NCBI GenBank assembly: GCA_022605405.1 | Contig: JABYQQ010000008.1 | Span: 1,798,001 to 1,862,000, forward strand | Direction: 5' to 3' | Length of the DNA: 64,000 nucleotides | Source: Earliella scabrosa | Taxonomy: Eukaryota > Basidiomycota > Agaricomycetes > Polyporales > Polyporaceae | Shown: positions 1 to 9,954 of the stretch, one piece after another | Numbering within the stretch: position 1 is the stretch's first letter | Layout: each line of letters starts with the position of its first letter | The notes under the pieces: model-generated | What the model was told of the DNA's origin: nothing | Seen by the model: only the letters and a program-made list of their open reading frames with translations | The model's database searches: none | Position numbers and translations under genes: made by a program

Positions 1-717
1 TACTTCTACGACAAGGATGAAGTCCAAGCGGTGCCATTCAACATCCTCGCGTCGCTCGTCCGCGTGTCTTACGCGTACAACATCACAGACATTCACAACC
101 AGGCACTCACACGCCTCGCTAAATACTTCCCGTCCGATCTTCGCTCCTGGGACGACAAAGCCACGCGTGCATGCTATGTCACCATGACGTGCACGGCTCC
201 CATCGAGGTCATCAAGCTCGCAAGAATGACGAACACGCCCTCCCTCCTGCCCACCGCCTTCTTGCTCTGCTGCAACCTCACCTCCACTGTCTGGCGGGGC
301 ACGTCCGAGCCCGTCCTCTCGTCCCTGTCCGACGCCGACCAAGCCCGGATCATCGCAGGCCGGACCACGCTCATGAACGCGCGCGCTCACCGCTTTCTCT
401 CCGTCATGAATGCGGCCCCCGCGAGGGGCTGCCATGGCGCCTGCGCGTGCCGGGCTGCCGTGAACAGGATCCTGGACGTCCACCTCGCGAACGGACCCAG
501 GGAGGATACCGTCGCGGCTGGAAGGGCGCTCGACCAGATTTACCCTCTGTTCTGGGATGAGAGGGGGCACGGTTCGGCCGGTCAGGCTTACGCGGATCTG
601 TGCGCTGCGTGCGCTGCGGAGGCGAGAAGGGCGGACGAGCATTGGCGGGCGGAGACGTGGCGGGCACTCCCGGGGTATTTTGGGCTGCGGCTGAGGAACT
701 GGGCGGATTGCCAGTGA
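1..717 (+). CDS. BTB/POZ domain protein, 3' exon (cut by window edge)
   Basis: This is the second and last exon of a BTB/POZ gene; the first exon lies outside the window. The opening YFYDKDE lines up with the YYYKNDE that starts exon 2 in four paralogues in this window, so base 1 is probably the second base of the exon (the paralogues split this codon AA|C). The family trademark segments follow: SLVRVSYAYNI, ARLTKYFPS-like and a hydrophobic stretch near LLPTAFLLCC. The C-terminal half has spaced cysteines (GCHGACAC, later CAAC) found at the same places in the paralogues. BTB proteins usually act as dimeric adapters, often for cullin-3 ubiquitin ligases; that role here is inferred from family only. 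Stop TGA at 715-717. Confidence 0.85.
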   Translation, partial: YFYDKDEVQAVPFNILASLVRVSYAYNITDIHNQALTRLAKYFPSDLRSWDDKATRACYVTMTCTAPIEVIKLARMTNTPSLLPTAFLLCCNLTSTVWRGTSEPVLSSLSDADQARIIAGRTTLMNARAHRFLSVMNAAPARGCHGACACRAAVNRILDVHLANGPREDTVAAGRALDQIYPLFWDERGHGSAGQAYADLCAACAAEARRADEHWRAETWRALPGYFGLRLRNWADCQ

Positions 718-1264
718 GCGTGCGTATCGTCTGTCGGCGGCTGAGCATTGACAAAGTGCTGATCGTGATTGGTAGAATGTGCACTCAAGGACGGCGCACG
801 TTTGCTTACACGGTGCACATTCGTCTAACAAAAATATGGAGCGTCCCCAGAAGATGATTCGCTCCTACCGTTCCCTTGACCCAAACGACTGCGCTACTTT
901 CGAGCCTGAAAACGTTGTCTGGTACTAGTGAGGTTGTACTTTCTCGGTCATAGTCGCGGAGTCTTGACGTGTATCTGCTGCAGCCTCTGAATAATCTCCG
1001 TCCCCGTGCTGCTCTCAGAATGAAATATAATCGCATCGAATACCTGTGAAGGTCATCACAGAGCGCTGCGGAGCAACACACGCTGTGCTGTATAGGGGTA
1101 CGTGTCGACTTGAATTGCCCTTCGAGTATAGACGATCCAAACTGGGGCCATTGACCGTGCATTCAATGGTGCACAGCCCGCCGCCTAGCGCAAAGGTTGG
1201 CGCTTTGATCGTCCGGGTGGCACACACGTCTGAACAATTGCTCGACCACAGATCCTCTGGGCTC
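718..1264. other. Intergenic; 5' part of a duplicated promoter block
   Basis: I see no gene here. From about 835 the sequence resembles 3742-4190: both contain GCGCTACTTTCGAGCC-like and GAGTCTTGACRTGTAT-like segments, so this is the upstream part of the tandem duplication that carries the two F-box B genes. Confidence 0.6.
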
Positions 1265-1273
1265 TATATAAGG
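1265..1273 (+). promoter_or_regulatory. TATA box of F-box B1
   Basis: TATATAAGG lies 76 nt upstream of the ATG at 1350. The paralogue at 4267 has the identical 9-mer at almost the same distance. Confidence 0.7.
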
Positions 1274-1349
1274 CACCGATCAAAGGGTAGAATGACCAGG
1301 ACCCGTCCCACCATCTTGTGCAGCCCGCGACTCCACCCTCCCTCCGACC

Positions 1350-3122
1350 ATGGCGCTCACGATCAGTAACCATGCTCCAGGTCCCCAGTTCCCGCTACCC
1401 TTCCACAGCCATCCCACCATCCACACTCTACCCAACGAAATCCTCTACATGATCTTCCTCGCCGTCCCACGCCCCGCCGTACCCGACATCCGCATCGGCC
1501 TGGTTTGCCGTCGGTGGCGTGCCATCCTCTTGGATACGTCCTACTTCTGGGCTGATATGCTCAGCGACATCGTCGTCACGACCACCCCGGCTCGCATCCA
1601 GTGCTTTTTAGCGCTGCGTCAGCGCTCTTCCCCTCGAGCCATACAAGTAGCCCTACGTGGTCTGCTCTACCCTGACTCATGGAATCTCCTCTATCCTTGC
1701 AAGAGTCGTCTCTCAGGACTCATCATCGACGTCGAATCCTGCAAGGCCCTTCTCGTTCTACACCGCATCGCAGGCGACGGTCATCTGCCTAGCCTGACGA
1801 GGCTCCAAGTCAACTGGACCCCCGGAATTGGCCACTATCCGTGCATCGTGTACTTCAAGCGCTGGGACGATGCATGTGTGCCAAAGCTGGCTTACTTGGA
1901 CATTCCGGCCGTATACTTCACTGCAACCGCCGTCAAGTCTCTCACGACCCTCATGCTCACCGGAGCAGCGATCCCGACGGTCCTTAGGACTGCACTCAAG
2001 AAGTGCGTCTCACTCGAGCATTTGACACTCTCCGGGTTGGTCTTCTCCCCGCGGTCCATTCGGCCCAACGACTTCGTTTTCGATGCAGTCAACCTCCCAA
2101 AACTTCGGGAGGTCACCCTTCGTGGCGGACATCCCCCCTCCATTATGCTGCTTCTTCCCAATCTCAGAGCTTCCAGGCTCATTCAGTACAACATAGATGC
2201 TGACGTCGACGGTACCGGCCGGTTCTTCTTCGGTGACCTATTCAATGCGGCAGCGCCCAGACAATCCTTGTTGGGTTTCCAAGGCGAACCCGATCTGTTG
2301 ATCGACCTCGTCAATATCGGTTCTCGGAACCCCTCAGGCGGCGAATCCGTGCTGAACGTCCGCGCCTCCGTGTTCGAGGACTGCTGTTTGAGACAGGACG
2401 TCTTCTCCGGGACGATACACGCCGACAGCAACAATCCCGACCGGCTCGCCACGTCCCTCCTCGCGCTCATGCGGCTCTTTCCCGATACGACCGAGGCGCT
2501 GTGCGTAGACGCCATCCCGTGCCCGATCCTCGCTACCCAGCTGTCCAAGCAGGACCTCTGGGAGGAGATCTTCGACGTATGCGGATGCATTGCACACCTC
2601 GAGCTCGACGGGAACATGAACATGGCCATGAAGCGATCCTTGGCAGCTGCATTCCTTGCACACGCTTCTCGGAACTTAGCCCCGATTACAGCCGAAGACT
2701 CGACACGTCAATGGAAGGCGGAAATCCACCTAAAGTGGACCATCAAGAAGTGGGAACGTTGGGATAGGCGTACGCCGCTCAGCCTGGAGACCTATGCAGA
2801 AGAACTTGGCGCTCTCGCAGACGTTCTGTCCGCCTGCGCGTTTCCAGACAGCCTTAATATCACCGTGGAACTCGATAATTTTCATATCTTTGAGGATGTC
2901 AGGTCCTTCGCGACTAAGAAGGAGGACGAGGACACCGACTCTGCGCGGCCTAACTCGGATGAGAATCACGAGAGGGAGATTCTGACACACATTTCACGGC
3001 TCCTGGAGATCTCGTCGGACACGGTGAGCATAGCTCTCCCTAGTGTGGATGAGTTGAAGCGCAAGTGGGAAGGTCGCGTTTGCTGGTCGTCAACTGTATT
3101 AGGGGGCATAGAAGCTATATAG
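1350..3122 (+). CDS. F-box-like protein, subfamily B copy 1 (590 aa)
   Basis: Single-exon gene. The F-box-like region spans about residues 25-70: IHTLPNEILYMIF, then the conserved GLVCRRWRAILL block and YFWADM. The remaining ~520 residues carry irregular leucine-rich stretches (LTTLMLTGAAIP, LEHLTLSGLVF), typical of basidiomycete F-box-like proteins in which the tail is thought to bind the substrate. The expected role is to bring substrates to an SCF (Skp1-cullin-F-box) ubiquitin ligase; that is inferred from the family. The start MALTISN is chosen because it sits 76 nt after a TATA box and matches the start of copy 2. The last ~60 residues are acidic then basic (EDTDSARPNSDE, LKRKWE). No lesions seen. 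Confidence 0.85.
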   Translation: MALTISNHAPGPQFPLPFHSHPTIHTLPNEILYMIFLAVPRPAVPDIRIGLVCRRWRAILLDTSYFWADMLSDIVVTTTPARIQCFLALRQRSSPRAIQVALRGLLYPDSWNLLYPCKSRLSGLIIDVESCKALLVLHRIAGDGHLPSLTRLQVNWTPGIGHYPCIVYFKRWDDACVPKLAYLDIPAVYFTATAVKSLTTLMLTGAAIPTVLRTALKKCVSLEHLTLSGLVFSPRSIRPNDFVFDAVNLPKLREVTLRGGHPPSIMLLLPNLRASRLIQYNIDADVDGTGRFFFGDLFNAAAPRQSLLGFQGEPDLLIDLVNIGSRNPSGGESVLNVRASVFEDCCLRQDVFSGTIHADSNNPDRLATSLLALMRLFPDTTEALCVDAIPCPILATQLSKQDLWEEIFDVCGCIAHLELDGNMNMAMKRSLAAAFLAHASRNLAPITAEDSTRQWKAEIHLKWTIKKWERWDRRTPLSLETYAEELGALADVLSACAFPDSLNITVELDNFHIFEDVRSFATKKEDEDTDSARPNSDENHEREILTHISRLLEISSDTVSIALPSVDELKRKWEGRVCWSSTVLGGIEAI

Positions 3123-4188
3123 GATTAGTACGATGAGAGATAAAAAGGATGACACCTCTGTACAGTCCGGACAATAATTGTATGAGGTTTCACTAGCACA
3201 CGGACGGCGTGTGTAAGGGGCGCCTCCGTTCCCCGATATGGACTTCATCATTCTTCGGAGAACCGGGTTGCATTGTCTCTTTGGTTCCTACCCCGACCTG
3301 CCGTTCCATCCTTATTGCCTACATCCGAATCTTACTTGACCCCTCGACTACTATCTTCCATGTGCACTGCTGTAAGCATACACACACCGCCCACGCATCC
3401 CGACGCTCTGCGAAGGCTGTGAATTACTTACGAGGATCGTAGAGCCCACTGCAGTGACAGGCAGCGGTTTTCTGCCAAGCGTAAGTTGAGTATCCCGCCT
3501 GACATCTTACTACCACGCACTCTAATCTTCCTAGCAGCAAAACACCACAGCCGCTTTCTTCTCTCTCTCCTTCATCCCACGAGATGGCCATTCGTTCACT
3601 GATCGCCCTCTTCGCCTATCAGCATGTCGTTGCAGGCTGTGTACTTACTACAAATTCATTCCTTGGGGCACCTCCGAGTCCGAAGGACATCAGAGGACAT
3701 CGCACGTCTGGCTATCCGGTGCACGTCTGTCTGTAAAAATAAGTATGGAGTGTCTACAATGGCTACGTGCTCGACCTCGACCACAACGACGGTGCGCTAC
3801 TTCGAGCCCAAGAACGTCTGGCATTAGTAAGCTGGATTCTCTCGGTTTTTGTCTCCGAGTCTTGACATGTATTTGCTGCAGCGTTTGAAACATTTACTGT
3901 GCTCATAACACGATCTGATCCATTGATTGATTTCGACATTCACCAACTCGGCATAGACTCGGCGGAGAGTCGCCATACAGCCTCAGGTCACCCTCTAGTC
4001 TAGACGGTCTGAACTCCAATGCCCTCCTACCGGTGCCACTCAACGTGTACTTGGTGGTGCGCAGGCCGCCAAGCACAGGATGTGTCGGGCAAAACCACAG
4101 GCTGGTGCTTTGATCATGACCACGTCCGAGTGGCACACACGTCCGAACAATTAGAGACCAAAAATACGTGCCTTTTCCTCTGTGTTGG
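3123..4188. other. Spacer between the two F-box B copies
   Basis: No convincing gene. 3' flank of copy 1 to about 3220, then about 500 bp without recognised content, then from about 3742 the duplicated upstream block of copy 2. A short open frame ending YFEPKNVW at 3790-3825 has a diverged counterpart near 895-930; it may be the 3' scrap of an older gene carried along in the duplication. Confidence 0.5.
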
Positions 4189-4197
4189 TATATAAGG
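4189..4197 (+). promoter_or_regulatory. TATA box of F-box B2
   Basis: TATATAAGG, 78 nt before the ATG at 4267, the same box and spacing as copy 1. An in-frame ATG at 4168 lies upstream of this box and so is unlikely to be the start. Confidence 0.7.
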
Positions 4198-4266
4198 CTA
4201 GCTATACTTGGCTATACCGATTCCCCCATCCAGTACAGCCTGCGACTCCAACCCCTCCCTCCGACA

Positions 4267-6093
4267 ATGGCGCTCACTATCAGTAACTCTACTTCGGGTC
4301 CTCACATCCCGCTACCCTCCCACAGCCATCCCACCATCCACGCTCTACCCGACGAGATCCTCTACATGATCTTCCTCGCCGTCCCACGCCCCACCATACC
4401 CGACATTCGCATCGGCCTGGTTTGCCGTCGGTGGCGTGCCGTCCTCTTGGATACGTCCTACTTCTGGGCCGATGTGCTCAGCAACATTATTGTCACGACC
4501 ACCCAGGACCGCATCCAGTGCTTTGTAGAACTTCGCCAACGATCTTCCCCTCGGCCCATACAAGTAACTCTACGCGGTCTTCCTTACCTCGACTCTTGGA
4601 TCCTCCTCGGTCCTTGCATGGGCCGACTCTCGATCCTCAGCATCGAGGTGGAATCTGACAAGGCCCTGGAGGCTCTCCTCCACGTCACTGCCGACGGTCA
4701 TCTGCCCAACCTCACGAAGCTGCACGTCAGCTGGGGTCCCGGTTACACCCCCGGCCCCGTGTGCTGCCCGTTCTGGGACGACGCGCGTGTGTCAAAGCTG
4801 AGTTCCTTGGACATTCCAGCCTGGTACTTCCTCCCGGTAAACGCCGTGCAATCGCTGAGGACCCTCAAACTTACCGGAGAGGCGGTCCCCGCAACCCTCC
4901 GGACTGCGCTCAAGCGGTGCGACGCCCTCCATACCTTGACGCTCTCCGATCTGGTGTTCTCCCCGGAGAACATCCTGCCTGGCGACCTCGATATCGATGA
5001 AGTCCACCTCTCCGACCTTTTGGAGATCACCATCCACGGCGGGGATCCCGGCTCTGTTACGCTCCTTCTCTCTAACATCACACCGTACCAACCCATTCAA
5101 TACAACCTTGTTGCGGATGTCGACGAGACGGGCCGGTTCTTTCTGGGCGAGATCGTCCAAGCAGCCGCGCCCAGACAGGCCTTAACGGGCTTCCAAGGCA
5201 AGCCGGAGTGGTTGATTGAGGAAGTCATTATTGGTGGTGGGGTCCGCCGGTCGGAGGGGTCCGGCGGAGTGATGAACGTCCGGGGTTCCGTGTTCACCAA
5301 CTTCGACGAGGACGTATGCGTCTTCTCAGGGACGATCCACGCCGACAGCAACGATCCCGAGCGCCTCGCCACTTCCCTCCTCGCGCTCATGGGCCTCTTT
5401 CCCGATACGGCCAACTCCCTGCACGTGCACGCTATCCCGTGTCCGATCGTTGCTGCTCAGTTGTCCAACCAGGACCTATGGCGAAGAGTCTTCGACGCCT
5501 GCCCCTTCTTCAAATACCTCAAGCTCGACGCGAGGATGGACATGAGCATGAAGCGCGCCGCGGCAGCAGCCTTTCTCGCTCACGCAGCGAAGCAAGCCAA
5601 GAGTCTGGCGGACCAGGCGGCAGACGCGTCTGACGGCGACTCGACATCGGACTGCTTCACGCGACCTAACTTCAACCTTCGGTGGCCGGTCATGAACCAC
5701 AGGCATTGGGACTGTCGGACGCGTGTGCCAGTGTGCCTGTCGCTCTACGCGGAGGAGCTTTCCGGCCTCGTCGAGGTTGTATCCCAATGTCCGTCTCCGG
5801 ACCGCTTCAGTCTCACCGTCGAGATTGAGTACATTGGTAGTTGTTTCGGTGAAGGTGCCAAGTTCATAAATTTGGTGAAGAGGATCGCGACGAGCAGAGA
5901 GACGGGCGGGGACGCTGATGTGGAGCCCGACTCGGACTCTGTCGATGCGCAGCACGAGAAGGAGGTTCTGACACAACTGAGACGACTCTCGGAGATCCCG
6001 GACAAGGTGGAGTTGATGGATGCACTCAATGTGTTTGTGTTGAAGCGCAAGTGGGAGTGGCCACCCACCTACGCTCGTCCTGCACTGCGTTGA
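4267..6093 (+). CDS. F-box-like protein, subfamily B copy 2 (608 aa)
   Basis: Tandem paralogue of the gene at 1350. The F-box-like block is nearly identical (LPDEILYMIFLAVPRP, GLVCRRWRAVLLD, YFWADV), while the leucine-rich tail has diverged and has small insertions, for example a Gly/Arg-rich piece after LIEEVIIGG and a longer segment before the last 100 residues. That pattern, a conserved adapter end and a variable tail, is what substrate-receptor diversification would give, though drift would also explain it. An upstream in-frame ATG at 4168 precedes the TATA box, so 4267 is preferred. Single exon, intact. Confidence 0.85.
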   Translation: MALTISNSTSGPHIPLPSHSHPTIHALPDEILYMIFLAVPRPTIPDIRIGLVCRRWRAVLLDTSYFWADVLSNIIVTTTQDRIQCFVELRQRSSPRPIQVTLRGLPYLDSWILLGPCMGRLSILSIEVESDKALEALLHVTADGHLPNLTKLHVSWGPGYTPGPVCCPFWDDARVSKLSSLDIPAWYFLPVNAVQSLRTLKLTGEAVPATLRTALKRCDALHTLTLSDLVFSPENILPGDLDIDEVHLSDLLEITIHGGDPGSVTLLLSNITPYQPIQYNLVADVDETGRFFLGEIVQAAAPRQALTGFQGKPEWLIEEVIIGGGVRRSEGSGGVMNVRGSVFTNFDEDVCVFSGTIHADSNDPERLATSLLALMGLFPDTANSLHVHAIPCPIVAAQLSNQDLWRRVFDACPFFKYLKLDARMDMSMKRAAAAAFLAHAAKQAKSLADQAADASDGDSTSDCFTRPNFNLRWPVMNHRHWDCRTRVPVCLSLYAEELSGLVEVVSQCPSPDRFSLTVEIEYIGSCFGEGAKFINLVKRIATSRETGGDADVEPDSDSVDAQHEKEVLTQLRRLSEIPDKVELMDALNVFVLKRKWEWPPTYARPALR

Positions 6094-6757
6094 GACGCAA
6101 CACACATGGACACCGACTCAGATGTACGCATTGTTTGACGAGATGTAGAGAGAGTGACGCGCGTGTATAGTATGAACGAGGTTAATACGAGGTTGCACTG
6201 TGTAGTACACGGAAGGCGCGTGCAAGGTGATCACTCAAGACGGGTCTGTGTCAAATCTAGGGGCGATGGTGCTCCATCTTTGCCGGGATCTGTCACGTTT
6301 GTGATTAACCATACCAGTCTGAGACACAATCCCACGATAGAACCACTATGGAACAACACTCGTTTACACACACGGCTCGGAAGCTTCCGTCATGTACGTG
6401 CGTGATTGGACAGTCACGCGTCAGCAGGCCGGTAGAACGACTGAATTTCGGCCAAAACTATGTTCCTCTAAGAATTCACAAGAGGTGGTCTGCTCGACAA
6501 TTGGGATATTGACGTCGGTAATCGTTGTGACAGGATGCTGAACCCAGGACCTCTGCCATAACGGTGCGATCACATATCGACATTACGGGATAGCGTGTAC
6601 AGTAGACCAAGGACAACGAGTCGACAACAGAGAGCGATCCGATGGCAGATAGGGTGATGGCGAGGTGTCGCAGTGAATGATGATGGGTAGCGAAGCGTGC
6701 GTGGACCGACAAGGCGAACTCAGCCTCGAGGCAAGGTGTGAGGCCAGAATCCGTAGC
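6094..6757. other. Intergenic, no gene seen
   Basis: 3' flank of F-box B2 followed by sequence with no convincing open frame. A GTCACGCGTCAG segment near 6413 resembles the ACGCGT-containing element found upstream of BTB genes elsewhere in the window and may be a leftover of one. Confidence 0.4.
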
Positions 6758-7806
6758 TCAGTTCTGTTCTCCAGCGTCCAGAGGGATCTTCGGCCAGTCG
6801 TCCACCTTGATGTGGAACCAGACAGGCAACGCAGACCACATCACGTCGAGGAACGCTTGATCAGCCGTCCGCACCGCCCGCTCGCACGCGTCGCACAGTT
6901 CCGCCGAAGGATGGTCGAGGTACCACTCGTCCATGGGGAGGAACGCAGCCCTGGGGTGCGCACGCCGCAGCACAGTCCGGCCCATGAAGTGGCGGAGGAG
7001 CGTCCGCGAGGCGCGTCCGCACGGACAGGGAGACGTGCAAGACTTGGCGGGCGCCGCAGCGACGAGGGTGAGGATGCGATTTGTCGTCATGTCGACTAGT
7101 CTGAGATAACCCTTCGAGACTCGCCGGAAGTCGGCCGCAGGGAGATCGTTTAGGACGAGTTCGCCTGCACGGTCGTGGGGTGGCTTGTAGATGGAGGAGA
7201 GGAGGAGACAGCAGGAGAGGTAGGCGGGCGGGAGGAGGACGGAAGAGTCCGTGAGGTGCGCGAGCTTGACGACGGTGATGGCGTCCTGCGGGGTGGAGAG
7301 CACGTACCGACTGCGGCCTTCGCAGCTAAGCCAGGAGTCCCGCTCGGACGGGTAACACTTCTTAAGCCGGGATAGTGCTTCGTTGAGAACGGTGGGGATG
7401 CCGTACTTGTGTCCCATGCGGATGAGGGAAGCGAGAGTGCTGAACTCTACCGGGAGGATCTCGTCGTTCTCGTAGTAGTAGCTTTTGGCCACCGCCAGGT
7501 CAGATTACAAGTCGTCAGCGGCGGTATATGAACGCACTTCTTGCCACAGCAGACGACGAGAAACAGGTGTCGGAGGTCGGCGGGCTCGTCCGAGTCGAGA
7601 GCGACAACCTGGCAGCCGTCCATCATGTCGTCCACAGCGACAGGCGCGTCGCCAGGCAGAGAGAACAAGTCGCAAAAGACCTCAGAGTGGTGCGCTAAGA
7701 TGCTCTTGTGTACCCGAAAGGCAATGTTGCGAGACGTCACCACGATGTTGCCGTCAGGAAGCCAAAGATCCGGATCCCTCTTAATGGCTTCGAGTTCCGA
7801 GTCCAC
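6758..7806 (-). CDS. BTB/POZ domain protein, two exons (330 aa)
   Basis: Exon 1 is 7806-7538 and exon 2 is 7481-6758, with a 56-nt intron (7482-7537; GTGCGT donor, AAAAG acceptor). The joined length, 993 nt, keeps frame and the split codon AA|C falls where it does in the paralogues. Exon 1 carries the BTB fold start (LWLPDGNIVV, FRVHKSILAHHSEVF). Exon 2 carries YYYENDEILPV and the helical half, and its C-terminal part has CTSPCPC and CDAC cysteines. The N-terminus is about 20 residues shorter than in the paralogues (no PxKRAR basic tract), so a start further upstream is possible. It is divergent from, and probably shares a 296-bp promoter with, the BTB gene at 8103. Confidence 0.85.
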
Positions 7807-8102
7807 CTTGTGCTCAAGTTCAGTACGTCTTCGCTTTGTCAGACAGAATTACGAGCGTTCCATAGCCATAGAGTAGACAGGAGATAGAAATGGAAGTCAG
7901 ACGGGGTAGCCGAAGTTGACGGTAGGGAGGATGTCGCTTCGGATTGGCAAACTTCCAACAATCGTGTGTGACCTTGTGTGACGAACGCGATCAGTAACGC
8001 GTTATCACGGCGCGACCGTGACAGTACCTGGCGCCTCCCTTCTTTGTCGGCCAAACACCCACCTGCTTTCCCTCTCTTACGCAGACAAGCCTGTACCCGA
8101 TC
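7807..8102. promoter_or_regulatory. Shared divergent promoter of two BTB genes
   Basis: This 296-bp space separates head-to-head BTB genes. At 7976-8024 it holds a GTGAC...AACGCGTTA...CGTGACAG element related to those upstream of the BTB gene at 21655 and of the BTB relics at 14251-14290 and 25824-25864. ACGCGT is the core of the MBF/MluI-box site in yeasts; whether it works that way here is inference. Confidence 0.5.
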
Positions 8103-9186
8103 ATGGCTGCACCATCACAGCGACCAGCGAAACGCGCTAGAACTACAAGCGACGCTCCAGCAGTTGAGAGGCACCCTGAAGTCTGGCTCTCCGACGGGAA
8201 CATCATCGTCGTCTCGCGCCAGGTCGCATTCCGCGTGCACAAGAGCATCCTGTCTCATCACTCGGAAATCTTCCGCGATCTGTTCTCTCTCCCAGACCAA
8301 GGTGCCGATGAAATGATGGAGGGCTGCCCCGTTGTGAGACTGGACGCGGACGACCCCATCGACCTGCAGCGTCTCTTCCTCGTGCTCTGCTGCGGTAAAA
8401 AGTGCGTTGACTGCCTCCTTGTCGTTTCTGCCCAGCCTCATCACAACACACGTCAGCTACTACTCCACCAACGATGAGATCCTGCCGGTCTCGGTCGACA
8501 TCCTCGCCTCCCTCATCCGTATGGGACACAAGTACGCGATCCCCTCTGTCCTCACTCATGCCCTCTCGCGTTTGAAGAGGTACTACACCTCTGACTTGAA
8601 GGCGTGGGATGATCCTGAGGAGCGTGCTCGATATGTCGATGCCACACCTCTTGATGCCATTGACGTCATTCAGCTCGCTCATCTCACCGATACCCCATCC
8701 ATATTGCCGACGGCCTATCTTATATCTTGCGGCCTCATCCATTCCTCGTACACTGCACCTGGTGACAAAGCAGGTCAGCTCGTCCTCCGTGACTTCCAGA
8801 ACCAAGACCTCCTCCGCATCATGGGGGGATACACGCAGCTATTACAAGCTGCCGCAGATCGCATTTTGCCCCTTGCCTCCGTTGTAGGTTTAGGGATGTG
8901 CACAACTCGAACCCGTTGCGCGGTCAACAGTATCGAACTCCTACGAGCACGCCACCTCGATCGAAGTGTCTTCAAGAAGTTGGACCATCGTGGCGCGTTA
9001 GGCCCGCTGGACACATGGTTTCTTAAGCACCCCACAGCCCGCCTTTGCAGCGCGTGCGACGCTAAGGTTCGGCAGTTGGATGCTCTATACCGTGCCAATG
9101 CGTGGTCCAAGCTCCCCCTTATCTTCCAGCTAGATCTCACTCCAGGAGACTGGCCGAGCGAGAAACTCGATGTGTCACAAGCTTGA
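8103..9186 (+). CDS. BTB/POZ domain protein, two exons (342 aa)
   Basis: Exon 1 is 8103-8401 and exon 2 is 8457-9186; the 55-nt intron has GTGCGT and CGTCAG borders. The joined length is 1029 nt, in frame. The protein starts with a short basic tract (RPAKRART), possibly a nuclear signal, then the BTB core (VWLSDGNIIVV, FRVHKSILSHHSEIF, VLCCGKN) and the post-BTB helical region with SLIRMGHKYAIPSVL. The C-terminal section has MCTTRTRC and CSAC, a cysteine pattern shared by the family here. It is probably a dimerising adapter, possibly for cullin-3; this is family inference. Intact. Confidence 0.9.
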
Positions 9187-9429
9187 GGTGAGTGGCGCTA
9201 CGATTTACAACCCATGAGAGTTGCTGACTCCACCTATAAGATCGTGGTCTAGTGCTTCCGGTGGCCCTGTGCATGATGGATAGAGATGCCCTCATTTGTA
9301 GACCTCGTTAGATCCTTGTCTCATTCCGTCACGATACCCGCTGTTCGTGTTTGTACCTTCCATCCAGTATCTCTACACCTCCCTCATTACATAGGTCATC
9401 TGACGTGAACGGAACCGAATAACATGTTG
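9187..9429. other. 3' flank of BTB gene
   Basis: No gene seen. The CTGATCCGTCGT motif at about 9568, just beyond, also occurs downstream of the BTB gene at 28635 (about 29757), so pieces of a BTB 3' flank seem scattered here. Confidence 0.35.
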
Positions 9430-9660
9430 TGTCAGTGGAGCGGCAGGTCCGTCGCTCATCCCCTGGGCTCTCCAACACCACGGTCTCCCGGTGCGTGCCC
9501 TGCTCTATCGTTAACATGGCCTCTGACTTCTACAGGATCTTCGTTCGAGCTACGTGAGCGCTCACGCTGATCCGTCGTCTCCGCGTGGCGGTATACTGCC
9601 GGTTGACAGTCCCACTGACAAGGTCTTCACGAAGTGCACAAAGACCGTGTCCGACAAGGC
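9430..9660 (-). pseudogene. F-box A 3'-end relic
   Basis: On the minus strand, about 9650-9600 translates as SDTVFVHFVKTLSVG, which matches the DNAAFVRCVKALSEG segment near the end of the subfamily A F-box proteins. About 9495-9455 reads ETVVLESPGDE, matching their last residues (ETVVLKS, ESVVLERPDEE). The rest of the gene is missing and the two scraps are not joined in one frame. So a former F-box A copy stood here in the same orientation as the one at 11837. Confidence 0.65.
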
Positions 9661-9908
9661 GCCCAGCGCGGGTCCTCTATTACCTATGGGCGGCCGCCGC
9701 TCGTGCACGCTGTAGGTCTCAGGGGCCCTCTCTTCCTATCACCTTCTCCCTCATGTCGAGTCATCTGGTCGCAATCGCGATATCATAGACCCATGCTTTC
9801 CGCACATTGCTCAAGTCGTGCGGTGACTGACTCACGGGATGCCTGAAAAGGCAACTCTTGCTACTTCAGGCGCACCCTCGATCATCGACTTGCCGTGCGG
9901 CCTCACAG

Positions 9909-9915
9909 TATATAA
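9909..9915 (+). promoter_or_regulatory. TATA box of the 2OG oxygenase gene
   Basis: TATATAA, 46 nt before the ATG at 9955. Confidence 0.55.
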
Positions 9916-9954
9916 CGACAGGCACGACCTGCTCTTCCACTCACACCCTCATCG

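Larger units (their letters stand above)
835..6230 (+). repeat. Tandem segmental duplication of an F-box gene with its promoter
   Basis: Two direct copies are visible, about 835-3220 and about 3742-6230. Each holds an upstream block with the shared GCGCTACTT...TGCTGCAGC segment, a TATATAAGG box, a TATA-to-ATG distance of 76-78 nt, a full F-box-like gene and a similar 3' flank (CACACGGACGGCGTGTGTAAGG against TACACGGAAGGCGCGTGCAAGG). The intergenic parts are diverged but alignable and the coding parts are much better conserved. Boundaries are approximate. Confidence 0.75.

Noticed and set aside
4168..4266. Longer N-terminus for F-box B2
   Set aside because: The ATG at 4168 is upstream of the TATA box and the extra residues are absent from copy 1.
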